Shown here one piece after another: positions 29,790 to 37,310 of a DNA stretch of 64,000 bases. Source of the stretch: Sphingosinicella soli. GTDB lineage: Bacteria > Pseudomonadota > Alphaproteobacteria > Sphingomonadales > Sphingomonadaceae. Every line of letters starts with the position of its first letter. The stretch's first letter is position 1. Below the pieces are notes generated by a model. It saw only the letters and a program-made list of their open reading frames with translations. It made no database searches and was not told where the DNA came from. The stretch covers positions 124,001-188,000 of the forward strand of contig NZ_JACHNZ010000001.1 of the NCBI RefSeq assembly GCF_014199685.1, given 5' to 3'. Made by a program: the position numbers and the translations under genes.

Positions 29790-30872
29790 TCAGCTTCCGG
29801 TGCGCAGGCGGTCGGCAAGCAGCCCCACCGAGAGCGCGTAGAAGTTCGAGCAATTGTAGGCGAGGAGCGCGCGGTAGTTGCCGTAGGCGAGATACGCGCC
29901 CTTGCCGGGACCGTCGGGCTCGACAAGCGTGGCGAGCGTGTCGTCGGCGGGCCAGGTGCGGCCGTCCTGCGGCTGCAGACCGAGCGCGCGCCATTCCTTC
30001 ACCGGAATCCAGCGGCTGTGCCTGGCGAGCACGCGCGTGCAGCTTTTCGGCTCGACCGTGTTGACCACGCGGATGCGATCGAGCGCCGCTGGCACGGACA
30101 CGCGCATCGCCCAGTCGCCGCCCGTCACCCAGCCGTTGTTCTTCAGATAATTGGCGATGGACGCGGCCGTGTCGGCGCGGCTCCGCCAGATATCGGCCGT
30201 GCCGTCTCCGTCGAAATCGACCGCGTGGGTGAGGTACGACGACGGCAGGAACTGCGGGTTGCCGGTGGCGCCCGCCCACGAGCCGACGAGACGGCTGCGC
30301 GGCACGCCGCTGTCGATCATGCGCAGCGCCGCGATCAGCTCACGCGTGAACAGCGCCTCGCGGCGGCCGTCGAACGCGAGGCTGGCGAGCGAACGGACCA
30401 GATCGAAATCGCCCGTGTAGCTTCCGTAGTTCGTTTCCATGCCCCAGATGCCGAGCATGATTTCGGGCGGTACGCCGTAGCGGGCCTGAACGGCGCGCAG
30501 CGTCTGGTCCAGCTCCACCGCGAGGCGTTTTCCGGGGTTGATGCGCGCAGGCACAAGGCGCGCCGACAGATAGTTGCTGAACAGCGGCACGCTTTGCGGG
30601 CGGCTGTCGTCGGGCTGGGCGCGGTCCAGCTCCACGACGCGCGCATTGTAGGTGAGACGATCGAGCGCGCTCGACAAGGTCGCGGCGCCGATCCCCTCCC
30701 CCGCCGCCGTGGCGCGGAAATCCGCGAGCCATTTCTGGAAACGCATCTCCGTAGAGGCCTGGGGCGGCGCATCCGCAGATGACCCGGATACGGGCGCCTG
30801 AGCCGGCGTCTGAGCCGATGATGCCGAAGGGGCAAGCAGAGACAGGGCAATTGCCGCAAAGCGCAGGACCAA
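29790..30872 (-). CDS. Lytic murein transglycosylase, MltB family
   Basis: Exported protein of 360 residues with a signal peptide (MVLRFAAIALSLLAPSASSA). The MltB catalytic glutamate is E146 in MLGIWGMETNYGSY, followed by family blocks SLAFDGRREALFTREL, SWAGATGNPQFLPSSYL and DFDGDGTADIW. It cleaves glycan strands to 1,6-anhydro-muropeptides. The start is TTG, supported by AAGGAGAG six bases upstream. There is no peptidoglycan-binding domain at the C-terminus. Confidence 0.93.
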   Translation of the reverse strand: MVLRFAAIALSLLAPSASSAQTPAQAPVSGSSADAPPQASTEMRFQKWLADFRATAAGEGIGAATLSSALDRLTYNARVVELDRAQPDDSRPQSVPLFSNYLSARLVPARINPGKRLAVELDQTLRAVQARYGVPPEIMLGIWGMETNYGSYTGDFDLVRSLASLAFDGRREALFTRELIAALRMIDSGVPRSRLVGSWAGATGNPQFLPSSYLTHAVDFDGDGTADIWRSRADTAASIANYLKNNGWVTGGDWAMRVSVPAALDRIRVVNTVEPKSCTRVLARHSRWIPVKEWRALGLQPQDGRTWPADDTLATLVEPDGPGKGAYLAYGNYRALLAYNCSNFYALSVGLLADRLRTGS

Positions 30873-30950
30873 GATTTCTCTCCTTCAGCCGGGCAGCCCA
30901 ACCTACATGCTTGAAACCGTAATCCCAATAGGCGATGAGACGCGCGCAGC

Positions 30951-31040
30951 GGACAGGTGGCCGAGTGGTTTAAGGCAGCGGTCTTGAAAACCGCCGTGCG
31001 GGTAACCGTACCGTGGGTTCGAATCCCACCCTGTCCGCCA
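30951..31040 (+). tRNA. tRNA-Ser (anticodon TGA)
   Basis: A complete 90-nt tRNA with encoded CCA. The acceptor arms are GGACAGG and CCTGTCC, the anticodon arm is GCGGT/ACCGC around loop CTTGAAA (anticodon TGA at 30985-30987), and the T arm is GTGGGTTCGAATCCCAC. A long variable arm (near GTGCGGGTAACCGTAC) marks it as a class II serine tRNA. It reads UCA and other UCN codons. No integrase or duplicated 3' end is visible downstream. Confidence 0.97.
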
Positions 31041-31231
31041 AGGCGCCAAGCTCAAAATCACCCATCCGGCAGTATGCCCAGTGGAAGCAACAGTTCGTCG
31101 CAGAAAAAAGCGTCCCGATTCGGAACATGTCGCGGCATATGCTAGTATCCGACAGTCGATCCAAACACCCCCGAGCCGGAGTCGTCTGACAGCCAGAGAA
31201 GCTGCCGCTTGCATTTTACAGGAGCATCGAG

Positions 31232-31456
31232 ATGGCGAATTCGCCTGAATATGCCCGCATGCGCGAATCTCACTGCCGTACCATGGCGGAAAGCGCGACG
31301 GACCCAGCGGTCAAACGCATCCACGAAGAGCTGGCGATCCGCTATGCCAGACAGGCCGCAGAGGCCCTGAATGCCGCATCGGCACATGCCCCCGGCCTTG
31401 ATGCAGAACATCAAGGCGGAGGCATGGCCGCGCGAAGGGAACGCAACGCGCGATAG
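31232..31456 (+). CDS. Small hypothetical protein
   Basis: I do not recognise this 74-residue protein. It is predicted to be mostly helical, with a His/Cys/Met-containing N-terminal helix (YARMRESHCRTMAESA), a second Ala/Glu/Arg-rich helix (IHEELAIRYARQAAEAL) and a disordered tail. A good Shine-Dalgarno (AGGAG, 7 bases before ATG) supports translation. It lies between tRNA-Ser and a stress-type DUF2171 gene. No signal peptide or membrane segment is visible. Confidence 0.65.
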   Translation: MANSPEYARMRESHCRTMAESATDPAVKRIHEELAIRYARQAAEALNAASAHAPGLDAEHQGGGMAARRERNAR

Positions 31457-31520
31457 CTGTAACGGTTGTGGCCCTCTTTGCGCTCCGCGACTGGTCGCAA
31501 ATGCGTTTGCGGCGGGGCGC

Positions 31521-31546
31521 GGAACGACGCGTTTGCGCCGGACGTT
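31521..31546 (+). promoter_or_regulatory. EcfG (general stress sigma factor) promoter
   Basis: GGAAC (31521-31525) and CGTT (31543-31546) are exactly 17 bases apart, matching the alphaproteobacterial EcfG consensus GGAAC-N16/17-CGTT. It lies 57 bases before the DUF2171 start codon, which is a sensible leader length. The match is exact in both core elements. Confidence 0.75.
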
Positions 31547-31602
31547 AAGAGAGCATCCCGGCGGCGCTCGAATTGCGGGCCTCGCCCGACAGGAGAAAAG
31601 CC

Positions 31603-31869
31603 ATGACGGATCTCAGCAAAATCAGCGAACATATGGAAGTGATCGGCGCCGACGGCGTCCACATCGGCACCGTGGACAAGGTTGAAGGCGACCGCATCAA
31701 GCTCACAAAGGCCGACAGCGGCTCCCACGGCGACCATCACCATTATTTCTCGGCGGGCCTCGTCGCGGGTGTGGAAGAGGGCAAGGTCCGGCTTTCGGCG
31801 AACGGCGACAATGCCGTGCTTCTGGAAGAAGAGCGCGACGGCGGCGCCATCTCCGATCGGAACCGCTGA
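31603..31869 (+). CDS. DUF2171-family protein
   Basis: An 88-residue PRC-barrel-like protein (MTDLSKISEHMEVIGADG, then VHIGTVDKVEGDRIKLTKAD). The centre contains a His-rich stretch GSHGDHHHYF, and an acidic/charged C-terminus follows. DUF2171 proteins are common in alphaproteobacteria, and their function is not established. AGGAG lies upstream of the ATG. The exact EcfG promoter upstream makes it a probable member of the general stress regulon. The stop overlaps the next start (TGATG). Confidence 0.85.
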   Translation: MTDLSKISEHMEVIGADGVHIGTVDKVEGDRIKLTKADSGSHGDHHHYFSAGLVAGVEEGKVRLSANGDNAVLLEEERDGGAISDRNR

Positions 31870-32054
31870 TGGCGAGCAATCCCGAAATTCCCAAGCCGGA
31901 CATCATCGAGCCGCAATCGCCGCCCGAAGCACCGCCGCCCGTCATTCCCGACGGAGAACCCATGAAGACACCGGCGGAAATCGTGCCGATCGAGCCCGAC
32001 CGGGACAAACCCCACGACATACCGCACGACTTTCCGCCCGATCGGCAGGAATAG
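31869..32054 (+). CDS. Small acidic proline-rich protein
   Basis: A 61-residue protein with 18 prolines and 14 Asp/Glu, no Cys and no hydrophobic segment, so it is almost certainly disordered. Its ATG overlaps the stop of the DUF2171 gene by one base, implying translational coupling and shared EcfG control. A strong terminator follows the stop by 8 bases, so the two genes form a complete transcription unit. I cannot assign a function. Confidence 0.7.
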   Translation: MASNPEIPKPDIIEPQSPPEAPPPVIPDGEPMKTPAEIVPIEPDRDKPHDIPHDFPPDRQE

Positions 32055-32062
32055 AAAAACAG

Positions 32063-32098
32063 AACGCCCGGACTTCAAATCCGGGCGTTTTTTGTTTT
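32063..32098 (+). terminator. Rho-independent terminator after the DUF2171 operon
   Basis: A perfect 10-bp stem, AACGCCCGGA (32063-32072) with TCCGGGCGTT (32080-32089), and a 7-base loop, followed by a T-rich tail. Confidence 0.9.
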
Positions 32099-32125
32099 GC
32101 AGCGTTCAGTGCGGCGGCAGGATCG

Positions 32126-32299
32126 TCACATGATCTTCTTGGCCGCAGTGACGCCCAGCACGAGAAAGATGACCGCCACGATCAAGGCTGCCACGAACAG
32201 CACCTTGGCAATGCCCATCGAAGCCCCGGCGAGACCGCCGAAACCCAATACGCCCAATACCACCGCGGCGATGGCGAAAATGATTGCCCATTTAATCAA
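32126..32299 (-). CDS. DUF1328-family small membrane protein
   Basis: A 57-residue protein that starts at TTG (32299) and is easily missed for that reason. It begins MIKWAIIFAIAAVVLG and ends TAAKKIM, with two membrane-spanning helices joined by a Gly/Ala-rich turn (FGGLAGASMGIAK). This is the DUF1328/UPF0391 pattern. AGAGGAG lies 7 bases upstream of the TTG. A near match to an EcfG promoter (GGAAC-N16-CATT) is upstream at 32369-32345. Function of the family is unknown; membership in stress regulons is common. Confidence 0.85.
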   Translation of the reverse strand: MIKWAIIFAIAAVVLGVLGFGGLAGASMGIAKVLFVAALIVAVIFLVLGVTAAKKIM

Positions 32300-32413
32300 C
32301 GCGCGCTCCTCTTTTTATGTCGGAGACCGTTCTCCTTCCCGAACAATGGCTGGGCCCGGGAAGCGTTCCACACGCGGGAAAATCAATAGGCGATCCAGTG
32401 TGGCGGGCGCTCT

Positions 32414-32962
32414 TTAATGCCGCTGCTGCGTCATCCGGTCCACGTAAGCGATGCCGATCGCCGAGAGGATGAAGATGGTGTGGATGATCGTCTGCCACAG
32501 CACGCCGGTTTCGGTGATGCGCGCGTCCGGCATGCCGATGCTGCTTGCCTCGATGAAGGTTCGCAGCAGGTGGATCGACGAGATGCCGATAATCGCCATC
32601 GCCAGTTTCACCTTCAGCACGCCTGCGTTGACGTGGCTCAGCCATTCGGGCTGGTCCGGGTGGCCCTTCAGCCCGAGGCGCGAAACGAAGGTTTCGTAAC
32701 CGCCGACGATGACCATGACGAGCAGGTTGGAGATCATCACCACGTCGATGAGGCCCAGGACCACAAGCATGATCTGCTGCTCGCTGAACTCCCAGCTGTA
32801 CATGACGAGATGAAGGAGTTCCTTCAGGAACAGGAACACATAGACCATCTGCGCGACGATCAGCCCCAGATACAGCGGAAGCTGCAGCCAGCGTGAGCTG
32901 AAGATGAGCAGAGGAAGCGGGCGGAGGCGCGGCGGGAGGCCGGAAGAATCGGGTGTGGACAT
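32414..32962 (-). CDS. UPF0114 (YqhA/TIGR00645) membrane protein
   Basis: Integral membrane protein of 182 residues with about four helices ([59 protein letters not shown] and [18 protein letters not shown]). The YETFVSRL and [14 protein letters not shown] segments between helices 2 and 3 are typical of the family. Function is not established. I place the start at 32962 (MSTPDSSG); an earlier in-frame ATG at 33052 would add an unlikely charged leader. Confidence 0.88.
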   Translation of the reverse strand: MSTPDSSGLPPRLRPLPLLIFSSRWLQLPLYLGLIVAQMVYVFLFLKELLHLVMYSWEFSEQQIMLVVLGLIDVVMISNLLVMVIVGGYETFVSRLGLKGHPDQPEWLSHVNAGVLKVKLAMAIIGISSIHLLRTFIEASSIGMPDARITETGVLWQTIIHTIFILSAIGIAYVDRMTQQRH

Positions 32963-33120
32963 GATTTCGGCATATCGCAGAGGAAACGGCATTCTCCAAG
33001 GCCGCTGTTGCATAAGCGGAAACATTGGATTGCGTCCCTCTCCCCTGCTCATGCACCGGGGCGCTGCCCATATCGAGGTGCGAAGGCGAACACCAAGCGT
33101 TCGCCATGCGGAGACAGACC

Positions 33121-33978
33121 ATGAAGACGATCATTGCACGCCACACCAACGAACAGCGCCACTGGGTGGGCGACGGCTTTCCGGTGCGCTCGCTCGTCTC
33201 CTATCACACGATGAGCGACGTCAGCCCGTTCCTGCTGCTCGACTATGCGGGGCCGCATGTGTTCGAGCCCGCCGAAACCCCGCGCGGGGTCGGCACGCAC
33301 CCGCACCGCGGCTTCGAAACCGTCACGATCGTTTATGACGGCGAGGTGGAGCATCGGGATTCCGCCGGAAACGGCGGCGTCATCGGCCCCGGCGACGTGC
33401 AGTGGATGACCGCGGCGGGCGGCATTCTTCACGAGGAGTTCCATTCGGCGGGCTTCACCCGCACGGGCGGGCCGTTCCGCATGGTTCAGCTGTGGGTGAA
33501 CCTGCCCGCGAAGGACAAGATGGCGGCGCCCGGCTACCAGTCGATCGTGGATGCCGAGATCCCGGTCGTCGATCTTGGCGGCGGGCGCGCGCGGATCATC
33601 GCGGGCGAACTCGGGGGCACCGCCGGTCCGGCGCGCACCTTCACGCCCGTCAACGTCTGGGACGTGCGGCTGGACCGCGATGCCGATGTGACACTGGCGC
33701 TTCCCGAAGGGCACACGACGCTCGTTGTCGTTCTGTCGGGTCACGTCACGGTAAACGGCACCGACGCGGGCACCGCCGAAGTGCTGGAACTGAGCCGGGT
33801 GGGCGACGGCGTGCGGATCGCGGCGTCCGGCGACAGCGCCCTGCTCGTGCTCACCGGCGCGCCGATCGATGAGCCGGTCGTGGGCTACGGCCCGTTCGTG
33901 ATGAACAGCGAGGCGGAAATCCGCGCTGCCGTCAACGACTTCAACAGCGGCCGCTTCGGCGCGATGGCTGCGGCATAA
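33121..33978 (+). CDS. Pirin-family bicupin protein
   Basis: A protein of 285 residues with the pirin N-terminal cupin: [16 protein letters not shown] carries the HxH metal pair, and [18 protein letters not shown] supplies the further ligands. The C-terminal cupin (about 175-275) lacks clear metal ligands, as is normal. Bacterial pirins include quercetin 2,3-dioxygenases and regulators such as the pirin that binds PdhB in Serratia, so the role is open. GGAG lies 8 bases before ATG. A strong hairpin follows the stop. Confidence 0.93.
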   Translation: MKTIIARHTNEQRHWVGDGFPVRSLVSYHTMSDVSPFLLLDYAGPHVFEPAETPRGVGTHPHRGFETVTIVYDGEVEHRDSAGNGGVIGPGDVQWMTAAGGILHEEFHSAGFTRTGGPFRMVQLWVNLPAKDKMAAPGYQSIVDAEIPVVDLGGGRARIIAGELGGTAGPARTFTPVNVWDVRLDRDADVTLALPEGHTTLVVVLSGHVTVNGTDAGTAEVLELSRVGDGVRIAASGDSALLVLTGAPIDEPVVGYGPFVMNSEAEIRAAVNDFNSGRFGAMAAA

Positions 33979-33981
33979 TGC

Positions 33982-34018
33982 AAACGGGGGGCAGACGAAC
34001 GCCGTCTGCCCCCCGTTT
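33982..34018. terminator. Bidirectional terminator between pirin and rpmE
   Basis: A perfect 16-bp stem, with arms at 33982-33997 and 34003-34018 and a five-base loop, lies between the two convergent genes. The stem begins with AAA and ends with TTT, so it can serve both strands, although the T tails are short. Confidence 0.8.
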
Positions 34019-34045
34019 CAATCGTCAATGGAGCCTGAAAGCGGC

Positions 34046-34276
34046 TTACTTCTTGCCGAGTGCGAGGCCGCCGAAACGCTTGTTGAAGCGTGCGACGCGG
34101 CCGCCGGTGTCCAGCATCTTCGAGTTGCCGCCGGTCCAGGCCGGGTGCGTCGTCGGATCGATTTCCAGGAGCAGCGTGTCGCCCTCCTTGCCCCACGTCG
34201 AGCGCGACGGGTAGGTCGTGCCGTCCGTCATCTGCACGGTGATGTTGTGGTAATCGGGGTGAATGTTCTGCTTCAC
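34046..34276 (-). CDS. rpmE: 50S ribosomal protein L31, cysteine-free form
   Basis: Ribosomal protein of 76 residues starting [15 protein letters not shown] and ending [19 protein letters not shown], the L31 signature. The CxxC zinc motif of classical L31 is absent: the protein contains no cysteine at all, so this is the zinc-independent type. The start is GTG, with GGAG eight bases upstream. A much longer in-frame reading frame upstream is not coding. Confidence 0.95.
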   Translation of the reverse strand: MKQNIHPDYHNITVQMTDGTTYPSRSTWGKEGDTLLLEIDPTTHPAWTGGNSKMLDTGGRVARFNKRFGGLALGKK

Positions 34277-34354
34277 GTCTTGAACTCCGTTGCATGCCGC
34301 TGGTTTCCGACCAGCCGCCGGGAAAGCGGGGCCAATAGCCGACACGCACGCCAC

Positions 34355-34383
34355 TTGCAAGCCGGGCCGTGAGCGACTATCCC
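34355..34383 (+). promoter_or_regulatory. Candidate promoter of the btu operon
   Basis: TTGCAA (34355-34360) and TATCCC (34378-34383) are 17 bases apart. The predicted transcript would start about 10 bases before the cobalamin riboswitch, which makes the match more credible. Confidence 0.4.
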
Positions 34384-34394
34384 CGCCGCCGTCA

Positions 34395-34560
34395 TGGTGC
34401 CTCAGCAATGGGGATAATAGGGAAGCCGGTCTGAAACCGGCGCTGTGCCCGCAACTGTAGGCGGATAGCCTGCATGCCATAATGCCACTGGAACGGCCCC
34501 ACAGGCCGGACCGGGAAGGCGGCATGCAAGGCGGCAACCCGCGAGTCAGGAAACCTGCCA
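34395..34560 (+). promoter_or_regulatory. Cobalamin (AdoCbl) riboswitch
   Basis: The conserved blocks occur in order: GGTGCCTCAGCAATGGG, GGGAAGCCGGT, the core GGCGCTGTGCCCGCAACTGTA, GCCACTGG, GGGAAGGC and the B12 box GAGTCAGGAAACCTGCC. It lies about 95 bases upstream of btuB. Riboswitches of this class shut off btu expression when adenosylcobalamin is plentiful, usually by hiding the ribosome binding site or by a terminator. I see no obvious T-tract, so translational control is more likely. Confidence 0.95.
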
Positions 34561-34653
34561 TGACAGTCGTCCACGCCCGGCCGGGTCCAGCCGATCGCGT
34601 GCGAGCAGTCATGCCCGCTGAGACGATGTGTAAACATTGCTCATGGAGGCATT

Positions 34654-36525
34654 ATGATTGCTGTATTTCTTCTTTCCGCCGCCGCCGTTCTCGATGACGG
34701 CACGCTGGTCGTATCGGCCGCACGCGAACCCGTCGCCTACAACGAAACGGGCGGCGCGCTGACCGTGATCGAGGGGGCGACGATCGAGGCCGTGGCCTTG
34801 CCGCAGCTCGTGGATATCCTCCGCCTGTCACCGGGCGTTTCTGTTGCGCGGTCCGGTCCGACCGGCGCGCAGACGCAGGTTCGCATCCGCGGCTCGGAAG
34901 CCAACCACACGCTCGTTTTCATCGACGGCATCGCGCTGAACGACCCGGCGACCTCCGGCGAGTTCCGCTGGGAGACGCTCGGTTCCGACGGCATCGCGCG
35001 CGCCGAGGTGCTGCGTGGGCCACAGTCTGCACTTTGGGGCTCCGAAGCCATCGGCGGGGTCGTCTCCGTCACCACGGCGGAGCCGACCGACGGTACGCGC
35101 ATCTTCGGCAGCGCCGAATACGGCTCGTTCGGCACCCTCCACGCGGCGGGCGGCGCCGGTATCGGCAGTGAACGCGGCGGCATCGTCGTGCAGTCGAGCT
35201 GGTACGACACCAAGGGCACCGACAGTTTCGGCGGCGGGATCAAGGAACGCGACGGGTACGAGTCGCTGATGCTCTCCGCAAAAGCCTCGGTGCGGCCGAC
35301 CGAGAACGGAGAGCTCGGGCTCGTCGTGCGCCATACCAATTCGATCAGCGAGTTCGATGGCTACAATGATTTCTTCGTGCGCGACGACACGCTGGACGCC
35401 ACGCGCATCCGGGCGACCGCGATGCGCGGCTTCGGGCGCGTCGATGCGCTGGACGGGCGCTCGCGGCACGAGATTTTCGGCAGCTTCGTGACGACCGACA
35501 ACATCAACCGCGACGGTGACACCTTCCTGAACCGCACCGACGCCGAAGTGTTCGAAACCGGCTACCAGACCGGCATCGACTTCGGCAGCGAAGCCTTTCG
35601 GCACCGCGTGACCGGCGCCGTCGAGTATCGCACGCAGCGCTTCATCGCCAACGATGCCGAGTATTTCGGCGGCACCAACCAGCGTGTCTCGCGTGACCGC
35701 ACCAGCTTCGTGCTCGATTACGGCCTCAGCGCGGGCGGTCTCGCGCTTGGTGCAAGTCTCCGCCGCGACGAGAACGATGCGTTCAAGGACGCGACGACGT
35801 GGCGGGCGAACGGACGCTACACGCTTGAAAACGGCTTCACGGTGCATGCGAGCGCAGGCAAGGGCGTGACCGACCCGACATTCACGGAAATGTTCGGCTT
35901 CTTTCCGGGGAGCTTCGTGGGCAACCCCGACCTTACGCCGGAACGCTCGATCGGCTGGGATGCCGGGATCGGCTATCGCAAGGGCGCGGTTTCTGCGGAC
36001 GTGACATGGTTCCAGGCGGATCTGGAGAACGAGATCGTCGGCACGTACGATTCCTCCACCTTCCTCTCCAGCGTCGCCAACGCGACGGGCAAGAGCAAGC
36101 GCAAGGGCATAGAGGCATCGTTCGACGCCAGGCCGCTTGGCTGGCTGACGCTTGGCGGCAGCTATACATGGCTGGACACGAAGGAGACGCAGGTTGCCGG
36201 AACCGCGCGCGTTCGCGAGGCGCGCCGTCCGCGTCACAGCGGCAGCCTGCTGGCGACCGCCGATTTCGAAGTCGCATCGGTCACGTTCGCGGCGAATTAC
36301 GTGGGCAACCGCAAGGACACGGATTTCGACAGCTTTCCGGCACAAATCGTGACACTGAAGGACTATGTGCTCGCCACGCTCTCGGGCCGCGTGAAGCTCG
36401 GCGGCGACTTCGAGTTGACGGGACGCATCGAAAACCTGTTCGATGCGACGTATGAAGACGCCTTCGGATACCGGACGCAGGGCATCTCCGCATTCGGCGG
36501 TGTCCGGGTGAAATGGGGCGGCTGA
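34654..36525 (+). CDS. btuB: TonB-dependent vitamin B12 outer-membrane receptor
   Basis: Outer-membrane beta-barrel of 623 residues with an N-terminal signal peptide (MIAVFLLSAAAVLD), a TonB-box-like stretch (LVVSAARE), a plug domain (about 35-145: LPQLVDILRLSPGV, VRIRGSEANHTLVFIDGIALND, VEVLRGPQSALWGSEAIGGVV) and a 22-strand barrel ending FGGVRVKWGG. GGAGG lies 4 bases before ATG. The upstream cobalamin riboswitch and the downstream btuFCD genes identify the substrate. Its 3' end overlaps btuF by 13 bases. Confidence 0.95.
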   Translation: MIAVFLLSAAAVLDDGTLVVSAAREPVAYNETGGALTVIEGATIEAVALPQLVDILRLSPGVSVARSGPTGAQTQVRIRGSEANHTLVFIDGIALNDPATSGEFRWETLGSDGIARAEVLRGPQSALWGSEAIGGVVSVTTAEPTDGTRIFGSAEYGSFGTLHAAGGAGIGSERGGIVVQSSWYDTKGTDSFGGGIKERDGYESLMLSAKASVRPTENGELGLVVRHTNSISEFDGYNDFFVRDDTLDATRIRATAMRGFGRVDALDGRSRHEIFGSFVTTDNINRDGDTFLNRTDAEVFETGYQTGIDFGSEAFRHRVTGAVEYRTQRFIANDAEYFGGTNQRVSRDRTSFVLDYGLSAGGLALGASLRRDENDAFKDATTWRANGRYTLENGFTVHASAGKGVTDPTFTEMFGFFPGSFVGNPDLTPERSIGWDAGIGYRKGAVSADVTWFQADLENEIVGTYDSSTFLSSVANATGKSKRKGIEASFDARPLGWLTLGGSYTWLDTKETQVAGTARVREARRPRHSGSLLATADFEVASVTFAANYVGNRKDTDFDSFPAQIVTLKDYVLATLSGRVKLGGDFELTGRIENLFDATYEDAFGYRTQGISAFGGVRVKWGG

Positions 36526-37310
36526 TCGCCCTTTTCGGCCTGATCGCCTTCGCCGCTGCGGCGGCGGAGGCGGCAGCGCCTGTCCCTGCCCCAGCGGCGC
36601 GGGTCGCATCGCTGGGGCTGTGCACGGATGAGCTTGCGCTGCTGCTCGCAGAGCCCGGTCAGCTGGTTTCCATCTCGTTTCTCGGCCACGAGCGTCGGGA
36701 AACGCCGCTTGCGCGCAAAGCGCGCGGCCTCCACAGCAACGACGGCAAGTTCAGTTCGGTCGCGCATCTCAAGCCCGACCTCGTCATCACCGGCGGCGTG
36801 GTCAACCGTTTCGCCCGCGAACTCGCCGAACGCACCGGCACGCGCGTGATCGACGTGCCGCCGCCGATGACGCTCGACGATCTGCGCCGGAACATTCGCA
36901 CCGTCGCCGCCGCGCTCGGGCATCCCGCCCGCGCCGAGGCGCTGATCGGCTGGATGGATGCAAGGCTCGGCGCCGTGCCGGACAGCCCGCGCGCCGCACT
37001 GATGATCGTGGCGGGCGGTCTCACCCCCGATGTGCATTCGATTGCCGCCGAGCTGCTGTCCCATGCGGGTATCAGGCAGATGGTGACGCCTTCGCGCCGT
37101 GTGACGCTGGAAGGACTGATCGCCGCGCCGCCGCCCCTTCTGATCCTCAGCCACTACCGCGCCAGCCAGTTCTCGCTGCCGCAGGACTGGCTCGGAACGG
37201 CGAAGCGTATTTCGGGCCGCACGGCCTCTGTCGACGGCAGGCTCTGGTCCTGCCCCGGCCCGCTCGCGGCGGCCGATGTTGCCCGCCTGCGCGCGGAAAC
37301 GCGGCCGTGA
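36513..37310 (+). CDS. btuF: Periplasmic cobalamin-binding protein
   Basis: Substrate-binding protein of 265 residues with a signal peptide (MGRLIALFGLIAFAAAAAEAAA). It has the class III layout of metal-chelate binding proteins: an N-terminal lobe with VASLGLCTDELALLLAEPGQLVSIS, a long helix, and a C-terminal lobe. It delivers B12 to BtuCD. The start lies inside the last codons of btuB and the stop overlaps btuC by four bases. Confidence 0.9.
   Translation: MGRLIALFGLIAFAAAAAEAAAPVPAPAARVASLGLCTDELALLLAEPGQLVSISFLGHERRETPLARKARGLHSNDGKFSSVAHLKPDLVITGGVVNRFARELAERTGTRVIDVPPPMTLDDLRRNIRTVAAALGHPARAEALIGWMDARLGAVPDSPRAALMIVAGGLTPDVHSIAAELLSHAGIRQMVTPSRRVTLEGLIAAPPPLLILSHYRASQFSLPQDWLGTAKRISGRTASVDGRLWSCPGPLAAADVARLRAETRP

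Noticed and set aside
32345-32369. EcfG promoter for the DUF1328 gene
   Set aside because: The -35 GGAAC is exact, but the -10 reads CATT instead of CGTT. It is mentioned as a near match but not listed as a promoter.
30951-32410. Genomic island integrated at tRNA-Ser
   Set aside because: No integrase, no repeat of the tRNA 3' end and no composition break; the genes that follow look native.
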